Shown: piece after piece, positions 1 through 8,421 of the stretch
How the letters are laid out: the number at the start of each line of letters is the position of its first letter
How positions within the stretch are numbered: position 1 is the stretch's first letter
Assembly (NCBI RefSeq): GCF_026262575.1
Contig: NZ_JAPKFL010000026.1
Span: 1-64,000 of the forward strand
Length of the DNA stretch: 64,000 bases
From: Streptomyces marinisediminis
GTDB taxonomy: Bacteria > Actinomycetota > Actinomycetes > Streptomycetales > Streptomycetaceae
Direction of reading: 5' to 3'
Position numbers and translations under genes: made by a program
Notes under the pieces: generated by a model
What the model was told of the DNA's origin: nothing
What the model saw: only the letters and a program-made list of their open reading frames with translations
The model's database searches: none

Positions 1-89
1 TCGTCGATGAGCTGGTCGTCCACAGCCTTCGACGGCTGCGGCCTACCCGGCTCGGTGGTCTCGGGCTCGGTCACGTTCTCCCTGGTCAT
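1..89 (-). CDS. Transposase N-terminus, probable IS256 (mutator) family, partial at window edge
   Basis: The reading frame runs off the left edge, so only 29 complete codons are visible. They begin MTRENVTEPETTEPG and continue to a VDDQLID segment. The ATG at 89 is preceded by an AAGGAAG ribosome binding site eight bases upstream. Streptomycete IS256 transposases have a similar low-complexity Thr/Glu/Pro leader followed by a (D/E)xLIDELV start to the conserved part, which is the basis of the call. The DDE catalytic region is not in the window. A different transposase family remains possible. Confidence 0.5.
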   Translation of the reverse strand, partial: MTRENVTEPETTEPGRPQPSKAVDDQLID

Positions 90-137
90 CGGTGCATCTT
101 CCTTGATCGGGAGTTACACCGAACGTTTTACAGTCCC
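1..137 (-). mobile_element. Right-hand end of a probable IS256-family insertion sequence (rest lies outside the window)
   Basis: The segment holds the start of a minus-strand ORF (ATG at 89) and a short leader. It stops abruptly at about 137, where an unrelated integrase reading frame begins at full strength. The outer bases, read on the minus strand, begin GGGACTGTAAAACG, which looks like a terminal inverted repeat. The other end and the target duplication are outside the window, so the family call is from memory of actinomycete IS256 elements. Confidence 0.5.
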
Positions 138-511
138 AACAGCAGCGTGAGCGCAAGTCAGCAGGCACCACATGGCAGCACAGCGGGCATGTGTTCACCG
201 CTGCGCAGGGCGGATCGATCGACCTGACCAACCTCACCCGCGCCTTCGCCACGCTTCTCCGCAAGGCCGGCCTCCGCCGCATCCGTTTTCACGACCTCCG
301 GCACTCGACCGCCACCCTGCTCCTGGAACAGGGTGCCGAACTCGTCGTGATCAAGGAACTCCTCGGCCACGCCCACATCGGCGTCACCGCCACCGTCTAC
401 GCCCACGTACGCCTCCGCCTCCAACGCCAGGCCATCGACACCCTGGGCGACGCACTCGGCCTTACCGACAACGACCCCGACGATCCGCCCGCCGCAGCCG
501 TCGTCCGCTGA
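138..511 (+). pseudogene. Tyrosine recombinase (phage/ICE integrase), C-terminal remnant cut off by an IS
   Basis: An open frame runs from about 140 (QQRERKSAGTTW...) to the stop at 509-511, about 123 codons. It carries the C-terminal catalytic half of a tyrosine recombinase: an HDLRHS box with the second catalytic Arg and a His at about 295, then LLGHAHIGVTATVYAH, giving the last His and the Tyr nucleophile at about 400. The N-terminal arm-binding domain, core-binding domain and first catalytic Arg are absent. The frame stays open right up to the presumed IS end at 137, so the insertion probably removed the 5' part. No intact start codon or ribosome binding site is present (the GTG at 191 is internal), so this is a dead remnant of an integrated element. 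Confidence 0.85.
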
Positions 512-543
512 CGTTGCCGTCAGCGTTGCCGTCAAACACCCCA

Positions 544-572
544 GAAGCCCCGCCGGATCCCGGCGGGGCTTC
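544..572. terminator. Strong hairpin terminator between the integrase remnant and the immunity gene
   Basis: A 13-bp perfect stem (GAAGCCCCGCCGG with its complement) closes a 3-nt loop. It lies between the convergent ends of the integrase remnant (511) and the minus-strand immunity gene (606). There is no T-tract, as is usual in streptomycetes. It could serve both directions. Confidence 0.75.
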
Positions 573-605
573 CCATTCGCGCCCGGAAGTAGATCCGATC
601 AGACT

Positions 606-971
606 CTATGACATGACTATTCGATCCACCTCTGGGAGCGAAGTCGGGGGTTCATCGCCATACCAGGCGTATTCAAGGCCGGACAACATGCCCGTTTCAG
701 TCCAGAGAATGATTTCGCCAATAAGTGCACCCCCCTCGTCAATAACCGTGCAAGTTACCGGCACAACCCCATCCGAGATAGGAGCAGGAGGCGCGTCATT
801 CGTGACTCGCAAGTCAACACTTGCAGAATTGGATCCCCACAGGGCAACTACCCGAACCCAATCAAGCTGATGGCGGAGCTCTGCCGCTCCAGGGAAGTCC
901 AGTTGCAGAATCTGCTCCGCTACCGCCCGCTCCTTACTGGTCAGCGGGCGCGGTTCAACGGGAACCCGCAT
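606..971 (-). CDS. Probable immunity protein for the adjacent RHS toxin (unassigned small family)
   Basis: A 121-residue soluble protein with no signal peptide or membrane segment. Its ATG at 971 is the base immediately after the toxin stop codon (972-974), so the two are almost certainly cotranscribed and translationally coupled. This is the usual place for the cognate immunity gene of a polymorphic toxin. The sequence (LTSKERAVAEQIL near the N-terminus, WGSNSASVDLRV in the middle, LSGLEYAWYGDEPP at the end) resembles small actinobacterial proteins of unknown function, but I cannot name a family. Codon use is unlike the window (CTT, ATT, TTG, TAT, CGA and ATA occur), which points to recent acquisition. 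The immunity role is inferred from position only. It ends at TAG, followed by the hairpin at 544-572. Confidence 0.7.
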   Translation of the reverse strand: MRVPVEPRPLTSKERAVAEQILQLDFPGAAELRHQLDWVRVVALWGSNSASVDLRVTNDAPPAPISDGVVPVTCTVIDEGGALIGEIILWTETGMLSGLEYAWYGDEPPTSLPEVDRIVMS

Positions 972-3900
972 CTACTTGCCTCCAGGGAACTTATCGGGGT
1001 TGAACGCCGTGCCGATTCTCGGAACGCCGTTTACGACAGCTCCTCGAATAGTCACGTTCTCACCATCAATGACTCGACCCACTTCAAATCGCCCCGCTGT
1101 CGGAAGGTCTCTTACATCTCCCAGACTGTCCACGATACGTCGCATTGCCTGCTCGCGGCCGCCAGAACGAGCGACTAGGTCAGCGAAGCCATGCTTCTCC
1201 GGGTCGATAACATGCTCCAGCTTTGCTGGCGTACTCGCCGACTTGTAGGTCTCGTCCAGGATTTTCGGACAGAGTCCACCCGAATTGTGCACGAGGACCG
1301 GCGTCTGCCCCGCCAGTACATAGTACGTGTGGAGGTCGGCGATGGTGAGGTTGTGGGTGGTTTGGTGGGCGGTGTAGGTGCGGGTGGCGGTGACGGTGGC
1401 CGGGTCGCCGGTGTCGGTGAGCAGGGTGGTGCCGGGGGTGAGGTCTCCGGCGTCGAGCCATGCCTGCTCGGACTCGGACCAGAAGGGGTGGTGGTCCGTC
1501 GTGGTGACCTTCTGGGCACCGTCCTCGGTGGCGATGGTGAGGTCGACGTACCGCTTGTCGTCCTCGGTGGTGATCGCCGCCGTCACGGTACGTACCACCG
1601 GCTTGCCGGTCTCCGGATCGGCCGCGAGGACCTTGTCGCCCGGGTTCAGTTGCTCGATCGGCTTCGCCGTGCCGTCAGCGAGAAGCACCTTGGTGCCGCG
1701 CACGAAGCTGTGTCTTCCCGAGGCTGAGCACGTACCGAGGACCTCGAAGACCAGCTTCCCGCCCTTTCGGTGGGCGGCGATAGCGTCGCCCACCACGGGG
1801 ACGAAAGCAACGAGGCTCCAGGCCGCCTCGGAATAGTTCCCTTCACGTAGATAGAGGAACGCGTTGGCACCATCCGCAAAGGGGCCGATGAACGGCACGA
1901 ACCCTGCCGCGTCCAGGGCCAGGTGAACTTCCTCGCTATTGTAGTCCTTGGCCGGCTGCCACGAACACCCGCCCGAGTACTTGTAAGTGCATACTTTCGA
2001 CTCTTGGGTGACGCTCACGGACTTCTTCGACCCTGCCGTGCTCACGGTGGTCACCGCGGAAACCGTCGTGCGCCGGGAGCCGTTCTCACGAACCGTGGTG
2101 TCACGGTCGTTGAAGACGAAGTCCTGTCCCCCGGACCACCAGGCGTCCTCGTTCTCCAGGTACCGTGCGTCCCCGTCCACCGAGTCGGTGATCAGCGGCC
2201 GTAGGCCCGAGGGGTCCCACAGGGTCACCGGGTTGTTGTTGGCGTAGTTGTAGCCGTTCATCTGGGTGGGGTCGGTGATGTCGATGAGGGGGTCGACGGA
2301 GATGAAGCGGCCGGTGGTGGGGTCGTATTCGCGGGCGCCGATGTGGGTGAGGCCGGTGGCGGGGTCGTCGATGCCGGTGCCGAGGAAGGAGTCGCGGCCG
2401 GGCCACGCGGTGGGTTCGGTGCCGCGGGGGTTGCCGAAGGGGTCGAACTTGCGGCGTTGGACGGGCATGCCGTCGGCGAGGGTGACGGCGGTGTTCGCGG
2501 TGTTGTGGTGGTCGGCGAGGAGGACGGTGAGCTCGTGGTCGGCCCGGTCGGCGCTGCCGCCGGTGGAGCGGACGGTGGTGGGAGCCCCGGGGTGGGTGTA
2601 GTAGCGCCGGGCCTGGGTGGCGTTCCCCGTGGTGTCGACGGTGACCTCGGTGTCGCCGAGGAACAGGGTGGCCCCGGTGGGGGTGCGTTCGAGCAGGCGG
2701 TTGCCGGCGGCGTCGTAGACGTAGCGGACGTCGGCGGTGCCGTCGTCGTCGGTGTCGACGGTGGTGAGCTTGTTCTCCGGGGTCCACGCCAGGTTCTGCG
2801 TGTCGCCGCCGACCATGCGCGCGGTGGTGTTGCCCACCGCGTCGTAGGAGTAGGTCTGGAGGGACTCGACGGTTCCGCTGGCCGTCTTCTCCACCGCGTC
2901 CACGCGGGTCAGGGTGTGGGGCTGGGCGGTGCCGTAGGTGTAGCTGTAGGTGTCGGACAGGGCCGGGTCCGACAGGTCGTGGTCGGTCAGGGAGAGACGG
3001 TTGCCGATCGCGTCGTAGGTGTAGGTGCGGTGGTAGCCGTCGCCGTCCGGGCCCGCTGTGACGTCGGCCGGGTCCGGGCCCGCGTCACGGGCGCCGGACG
3101 CGCGCGGGCAGCCGCCCTGGGCGCCGGTCCACGCGTGCCGGAGCTGGCCCAGCACGTCGTAGCTGAAGCACTGGCGGTCACGGGTGCCGTCGGGGCGGAC
3201 GTCGGTGATCCAGGTGACGTTGCCGACGACGTCGTAGCCGTAGTAGGTGTTCGCCAGGCGGTGCGGCCCGGACTCCTCCCGGTCGGTGACGACGCGGTCC
3301 AGGCGGCGGGTGTGGACGTCGTACTCGGCGGTCGACCACACCCGGTGCGGCGCCTCGCCCGAGGCGGTACGCAGCACCTCCCCGTAGACGCTGTAGTCGG
3401 TCCCGGCGGTGTACCAGTCGTGGCCGGAGGTGGTCACGGGGGCGCCCTCGCCGTTGTACCGGGTGACCACCTCCTCCCCGGGCAGGCCGCCCGGTGTCGC
3501 CGGCAGCGTCCTGACCAGCGGCTTGCCGGTCGCGGTGTAGGTCTGGCCGGTGGTGTAGACGCCGGCCAGGCCGGTGGTGAGCGGGGTGAGCGGGATCGTC
3601 GTCCGCGTGCCCGTGGGCCGGTACTCGCTGTCGTAGCCGGTGACCTCGGTGGTGTACGCGGCGCCGTCGACGTACCGGGTGGCCGCGACGGGCAGGCCCT
3701 TGGCGCCGAACAGCGTGTCGTAGGTGTAGGCGGTGACGAGCGCGCCGTCGGCGGAGTCCTCGCGCACGTGGGTGGCGCGGCCGAGCACGTCGTAGGTGGT
3801 GTGCCGGGTCTCGCCGCGCGCGTCGGTGGCGGTGACCTGGCGGTCGAGCGCGTCGTAGGTGAAGGCGGCGGTGCCCATGTCGGGGTCGGTGCTGGCGGTC

Positions 3901-6900
3901 AGGCGGCCGCGCGCGTCGTAGGTGTAGCTCCAGGCGTTGCCCTCGTGGTCGGTGACCTCGGTGTGGTTGCCGCGCGCGTCGTAGGCGTAGCGGGTGTCGT
4001 TCCAGGAGGTGAGGCGGGTGTCGGTGGCGTGCTGGACGAGGGTGGTGCGGCCCAGGGCGTCGGTCCACACCTTCGTGGCCTTGCTGCCGCGCCGCGTCGA
4101 CGTGCCGTCGGCCGTCTTGCCCGTCTCCGTCAGCGTCCAGTCCCCGCCGTAGGTGGTGACGGCGGAGTGGTCGGCCTCGCCCGCGTACAGGGTGGTCGCC
4201 TTCACCGGGCGGCCGCGGCCGTCGTAGGCGGTCTCCGTGGAGTTGGGAATCTGGAAGAGGCTCTCGGGCCAGAACAGCTCCGCCTCCGGCTCGCCCTGCG
4301 CGTGGTAGCCGTTGTGCGTGGCGGCGACGGTGCCGAGCGCGTTGTACCGGGTGTCGGTGACGACGCGGCCGCCGCCGAGCGCCTCGGTCTGCGTCTGGCG
4401 CGGCCGGAGCAGGCCGTCCAGGAGGGTGAGTGAGTCCTCGTAGGTGCCGTTGTCGCGCAGGGTGCGGGTGGTGACGACGGGCGGGGCGTCCTCGGCGATC
4501 TGGTAGCCGAAGGTGTGGGCGGCGGGGTCGAGCGCCGGTTCCTGGGACGGCGTCCACACGGCGCTGACGCGGCCGAGGTCGTCGTAGGCCAGGGTGGTGG
4601 TGCGCTGGTTGGCGTCGGTGGTCTGCAGGGGCGTGCCGCGCCCGGGGTCGACGGTGGTCCGGGTGGCGTGTCCGGCCGGGTTGGTGGTGGTCGTGCTGAA
4701 CGCGGGGCCGGTGGCGGGCGAGAAGGCGGTGCGGGTGGTGTTGCCGTCGGCGTCGGTGACGGCGGTGGCGCGGCCGAGCGCGTCGTAGGTGCTGCGGGCG
4801 CTGGTGACCCAGCCGTCGCCGTCGGCCGCGACGGTGTCGATCTGGCGGGGCAGGCCGCGCACGGGGCTGGTGCCGAAGGCGTTCTCGGCGTCGTAGGAGG
4901 TGCGGGTGTCGGAGACGACGTCCGAGCCGGTGGCGGACGCGGCGGCCGCGCAGTCGCCGACCGTCACGCGCTGCCGCTGCACCAGGCCGATCAGGTGCTT
5001 GGCGGGGTTGTGCACGTAGCTGTTGACGGTGCACTGCTCGTCGCCGACGGTGTGCCCGCCGCCGTCCTTGGGGGTGAGGGTGTAGCGGTAGGCCGTCTCG
5101 GGAAGCCCGTAGGTGTCCTCCACGGTGGTGACGGTGCGGACGGTGCGCTCGCCGCCGCTGACCGACTGCACGGCGTCCTTGCGCTCGACGCCGGCGCGCC
5201 ACGCCTCCAGGTCCGGCAGCCCGGTGCGGGGGCGCGCCGCCGTCCTGAGCGCCCACGGGCGGGTGACGGTGCGCTGCTCGACGTCGCCGCCGTCCCGGTC
5301 GTAGGTGAGCGTCTCGGCTACCAGGCCCTGGTAGGGCAGCAGGTCCTCGGCGAGCGCGGCGCCGGTGGAGTCGCGCACCGTCACCTTCGCCCGCCCCGCG
5401 TCCTCGGACATGCCGCGGAAGTACCGGGTGCGGGTCTGCGTGCGCACGGTGGCGTCGTGGTCGCCGGGCCCGGCGGTCGTCACGCCCTTGCGCACGGTGA
5501 CGGCGGCGTATCCGCGCCACTGGCTGTAGGTGCGCAGGGCGGGCTTGCCGAACTCGTTGGTGTCCTTGGCCCAGGCGGCGTCGCCCTCGTAGGTGTAGGT
5601 GGTGACGACGTCGGGCTGGCGGGCGACGCGGTCGCGCTCGACGACGCGGGTGACGACGTACTTGTTGAACCACTCGGTCTCCGGCTCCTCCAGCTCCGGG
5701 TCCGGCGACCAGTGGACGGGGAAGCAGCGGGTGCCGTTGGTCTCGGGTGCGGGGTCGGCGCCCAGGGGGCAGGGGTCGGAGTAGCCGACCTCGATCTCGC
5801 CGCCGGTCTCGGTGCGGATGGTCTCCACGCGCAGCCGGTCGAAGTCCGGCGTCGGGTCGGAGGCGGAGCGGGCGACGCGGTTGGGCATGTCGACGACGTT
5901 GGGCAGGAACGTCACCGGGGGCAGGGTGGTGGCGCCGCCGTCGGGGTCGTAGCCGGTGCGGGTGACGGACTCCAGCCACAGCGGCGGGTGGGTGTCGGTG
6001 CGCTGCTTGGGGAAGGCGTGCTCCAGCGACCAGTTGTCCACCTTCGACAGCGCGGTCGAGCCGGGGGTGCGCTGGGCGTAGGTGGTGACGCCGGTGAGGC
6101 GCTTGCGGGTCCAGAAGGTGGGCGAGGTGACGTAGCAGTTCTCGGCGTCGGCCTTGCAGTGCAGCGTGGCGGGGGTGTCCCACCAGGGCTGCTTGTCCTC
6201 GTAGTTGTCGGAGGTGAAGTCCTCCTCGGCGCAGTCGACGCGGCCTTCCTTCAGGCAGCGCTCGGCGACGGAGAACACCACCCGGGCGGCGGGGGCGCCG
6301 TCGAGGTCGCCGGCGCGCAGGCCGTAGTCGACGCGCTTGGGGTAGCCGCCGCGCACGTAGGGGACGTGCTCCTGGTACTCGCCGTTGCGGGCGTAGCGGT
6401 TGGTCTCCTTCGCCCAGTCGATGACCATGGCGTTGCCGTGCACGTCGACGACGTGGTCCAGGTTCCAGCGCCAGGCCTGGGTGCAGGCGGAGTCGGCGTA
6501 GGCGCTCGCGTGGCAGGGCTCGCCCGCGTGGTTGCCGTGGACGGGGACGGTGAAGACGGAGTTGGTCGGGGCGCGGTCGCCCACGGCGTGCTTGCCGAAG
6601 TAGAACCGGGTGCCGTCCCGCTGGGTGATGACCCAGTACTCGCCGTCGTTGTCGCCGTTGCCCAGGCCGGTGTCCTTCTTCAGCTCGACCTTGGCGCCGC
6701 TGTCGGCGGCCGGGGTCCAGGTGCCGTCGTCGTAGACCAGGTCGGTGGTGCTGCCGCCGAGTGACATGACGACGTTGGGCCCCGCCCAGCACAGGTCGCC
6801 CTTCTTCTTGTCCGTGGCGTTGTCGTTGTTCGGCGTCCCCGCGCGGTCGTCGGCGCAGGAGCGGTAGCGGCGCTCGATGAAGCCGGGGTGGTAGCTCCAG

Positions 6901-7910
6901 CCGTCGCCGACCCAGGACGCCTGCCCGTTGGCCACCGACGTCTTGCCGTCCACGGACTGCGAGGAGTAGGAGAGGCCGACCTTGGGCGCCGGACCGGCCG
7001 GGGCGGCGGGCACGGTCATCGGGTAGGACCAGGAGAAACCGCCGCCGGAGCCACCGGCCGTCCAGGAGCCGGTCGGGGAGAGGTCGGTGGCCTTGTACGT
7101 GCCGCCCGCGCCGGCCGCCGAGTCGGTGGCGGCGAGCACCATCGGGCCGCCGCCGGCCTGCGTGGACAGGCCGGACGCCTGCGCGCGGGCCGGGTCGACG
7201 GTGGCGCGCACGGTGTCGGCGCCGGGGTCGTTGGCCGAGCCCACCTCCACCGGGGTGGTGCACTCGGGCAGTTCAGGGGTGGTCAGGAAGCACTCGGGGA
7301 GCTGCTCCAGCTTCAGCCGCGTCACCCACTCGGTGCCGTAGAGGTCCTCGAACGCGGAGTAGTCCAGGGCGACGTCGACGGGCGTGGCCCCGGTGGCGGG
7401 CGGCGTCACCGTGATGAGCGCGCCGTCGACGCCGGCCCCCTCGGCGGTGGTGCGCGGCTCCAGGGCGACGTTCCAGGTGCCCGACGGCTGCGGGGGCTCG
7501 GGGTCGTCGGCCGTCGGCGAGGCTTTGCCCAGGCTCACCGGCAGGTCACCGGCGCGGACGAGCTCCTCGCCCGCGGTGTCCAGCGGCACCTGCGCGGTGC
7601 CGCCCTCGGGCACCGCCACGGCGCTCGGCTGGTACTCCACCGGCGGGGTGAGGTCCCCGGCCCACTCGTCGAACTCCGCGGCCCTCTCCGCGTCCAGCCC
7701 GGCCGCGTCCTCCTGCTGGAGCGCGGTCAGCTCCGGCCCGGTGCGCGGGTCGCCCGGCGGCAGCGCGAGGGCGGAGGCGGGGAGCAGCGTGACGACCATG
7801 AGGGCCGCCAGCGACGCGCCCAGCCCCTGCGCCGAGCGGCGCCTGCGCGCCGCGCGGCGCGGGCCCCGGCCCGGTCGCCGGAACCAGTTCCGGTCCGCAT
7901 GCGTGGACAC
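972..7910 (-). CDS. Secreted RHS/YD-repeat polymorphic toxin with Hint domain and variable C-terminal toxin
   Basis: About 2,312 residues, probably exported and processed to deliver a toxin to neighbouring cells. In order: an Arg-rich leader and hydrophobic segment (about 30-50); an SpvB-like region near GLSYSSQSVDG; dozens of YD repeats (YDxxGR / YxYDAxGN); the RHS core end (GYNYANNNPVTLWDPSG, about 1,880); a hydrophobic pretoxin segment (DAAGFVPFIGPFADG and SLVAFVPVVGD); a Hint autoprocessing domain (about 2,060-2,208) from HSFVRGTKVLLADG to the terminal VLVHN, with Ser where many Hint domains have Cys; then about 100 variable residues ending RGAVVNGVPRIGTAF that I cannot assign. The GTG at 7910 has a GGGGGG site about ten bases upstream; an ATG 27 codons earlier would add an odd leader. 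The last 350 bp use rare codons (AGA, GTA, CGA, TTT). The immunity gene follows with no gap. Confidence 0.9.
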   Translation of the reverse strand: MSTHADRNWFRRPGRGPRRAARRRRSAQGLGASLAALMVVTLLPASALALPPGDPRTGPELTALQQEDAAGLDAERAAEFDEWAGDLTPPVEYQPSAVAVPEGGTAQVPLDTAGEELVRAGDLPVSLGKASPTADDPEPPQPSGTWNVALEPRTTAEGAGVDGALITVTPPATGATPVDVALDYSAFEDLYGTEWVTRLKLEQLPECFLTTPELPECTTPVEVGSANDPGADTVRATVDPARAQASGLSTQAGGGPMVLAATDSAAGAGGTYKATDLSPTGSWTAGGSGGGFSWSYPMTVPAAPAGPAPKVGLSYSSQSVDGKTSVANGQASWVGDGWSYHPGFIERRYRSCADDRAGTPNNDNATDKKKGDLCWAGPNVVMSLGGSTTDLVYDDGTWTPAADSGAKVELKKDTGLGNGDNDGEYWVITQRDGTRFYFGKHAVGDRAPTNSVFTVPVHGNHAGEPCHASAYADSACTQAWRWNLDHVVDVHGNAMVIDWAKETNRYARNGEYQEHVPYVRGGYPKRVDYGLRAGDLDGAPAARVVFSVAERCLKEGRVDCAEEDFTSDNYEDKQPWWDTPATLHCKADAENCYVTSPTFWTRKRLTGVTTYAQRTPGSTALSKVDNWSLEHAFPKQRTDTHPPLWLESVTRTGYDPDGGATTLPPVTFLPNVVDMPNRVARSASDPTPDFDRLRVETIRTETGGEIEVGYSDPCPLGADPAPETNGTRCFPVHWSPDPELEEPETEWFNKYVVTRVVERDRVARQPDVVTTYTYEGDAAWAKDTNEFGKPALRTYSQWRGYAAVTVRKGVTTAGPGDHDATVRTQTRTRYFRGMSEDAGRAKVTVRDSTGAALAEDLLPYQGLVAETLTYDRDGGDVEQRTVTRPWALRTAARPRTGLPDLEAWRAGVERKDAVQSVSGGERTVRTVTTVEDTYGLPETAYRYTLTPKDGGGHTVGDEQCTVNSYVHNPAKHLIGLVQRQRVTVGDCAAAASATGSDVVSDTRTSYDAENAFGTSPVRGLPRQIDTVAADGDGWVTSARSTYDALGRATAVTDADGNTTRTAFSPATGPAFSTTTTNPAGHATRTTVDPGRGTPLQTTDANQRTTTLAYDDLGRVSAVWTPSQEPALDPAAHTFGYQIAEDAPPVVTTRTLRDNGTYEDSLTLLDGLLRPRQTQTEALGGGRVVTDTRYNALGTVAATHNGYHAQGEPEAELFWPESLFQIPNSTETAYDGRGRPVKATTLYAGEADHSAVTTYGGDWTLTETGKTADGTSTRRGSKATKVWTDALGRTTLVQHATDTRLTSWNDTRYAYDARGNHTEVTDHEGNAWSYTYDARGRLTASTDPDMGTAAFTYDALDRQVTATDARGETRHTTYDVLGRATHVREDSADGALVTAYTYDTLFGAKGLPVAATRYVDGAAYTTEVTGYDSEYRPTGTRTTIPLTPLTTGLAGVYTTGQTYTATGKPLVRTLPATPGGLPGEEVVTRYNGEGAPVTTSGHDWYTAGTDYSVYGEVLRTASGEAPHRVWSTAEYDVHTRRLDRVVTDREESGPHRLANTYYGYDVVGNVTWITDVRPDGTRDRQCFSYDVLGQLRHAWTGAQGGCPRASGARDAGPDPADVTAGPDGDGYHRTYTYDAIGNRLSLTDHDLSDPALSDTYSYTYGTAQPHTLTRVDAVEKTASGTVESLQTYSYDAVGNTTARMVGGDTQNLAWTPENKLTTVDTDDDGTADVRYVYDAAGNRLLERTPTGATLFLGDTEVTVDTTGNATQARRYYTHPGAPTTVRSTGGSADRADHELTVLLADHHNTANTAVTLADGMPVQRRKFDPFGNPRGTEPTAWPGRDSFLGTGIDDPATGLTHIGAREYDPTTGRFISVDPLIDITDPTQMNGYNYANNNPVTLWDPSGLRPLITDSVDGDARYLENEDAWWSGGQDFVFNDRDTTVRENGSRRTTVSAVTTVSTAGSKKSVSVTQESKVCTYKYSGGCSWQPAKDYNSEEVHLALDAAGFVPFIGPFADGANAFLYLREGNYSEAAWSLVAFVPVVGDAIAAHRKGGKLVFEVLGTCSASGRHSFVRGTKVLLADGTAKPIEQLNPGDKVLAADPETGKPVVRTVTAAITTEDDKRYVDLTIATEDGAQKVTTTDHHPFWSESEQAWLDAGDLTPGTTLLTDTGDPATVTATRTYTAHQTTHNLTIADLHTYYVLAGQTPVLVHNSGGLCPKILDETYKSASTPAKLEHVIDPEKHGFADLVARSGGREQAMRRIVDSLGDVRDLPTAGRFEVGRVIDGENVTIRGAVVNGVPRIGTAFNPDKFPGGK

Positions 7911-8421
7911 AGCAAAACCCCCCAGGAAAACCGCGCAGACAGCCCCGGGCGGCCCACACAGAAAAGACACAGAACCGCGAGAACTATGCACACCGCGTCA
8001 CCGGGATTCCACTTTCCGAGCTCACCTGTGACATGACGCACAAGAAATAACCGGGCCGTTGGGCGCCGAATACGAAGTGGTCGGCAAAAGGCCGGGAATT
8101 CCACCGATGCGATGATCATGCGGGTCTTGCGCCTGAAGGAGCGCAGGTCAGGCGGTAACCGGACGAACACAGTGCCACCATGTCCCACTTGCCCGAAAAA
8201 ACCGGTCACAACCCGGCGACACCGCGGGTGGCGGGCCGCCGGGAGGGCCCGCACGCGCCGTCGCCCTTTTCCGTCCCCGGCCTCGGCGCATGCCCGGGAA
8301 CCGCGTGACGAACCCGTGAAGATGCGCCATGCTCTGCTCGCACCGCTGTGCGCGAGTGGCCGCAATTGCGCCGACCCGTGCCGGCACGACAGGCGTCATT
8401 CAATGGGGGGCGAGCGACGAC
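7911..8421. other. Divergent intergenic region between the RHS toxin and FG-GAP genes
   Basis: About 510 bp separates two divergent genes for large secreted proteins, so both promoters should lie here. It is more AT-rich than its surroundings, especially about 8000-8150. I found no clear sigma-70-type -35/-10 pair and no convincing small gene; ORFs crossing it have random composition. Confidence 0.5.

Noticed and set aside
512..605. Possible tRNA or att site next to the integrase remnant
   Set aside because: No cloverleaf, T-loop or CCA-like end was found; only a short GTTGCCGTCA duplication and the terminator hairpin are present.
2343..6764. Two plus-strand ORFs of 696 and 749 residues opposite the RHS gene
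   Set aside because: They are Val/Gly/Ala-rich frame shadows on the antisense strand of a YD-repeat gene, with no start signals or domains.
3178..7263. 1,361-residue minus-strand ORF inside the RHS gene
   Set aside because: It is an out-of-frame Arg/Pro-rich shadow of the RHS coding sequence.
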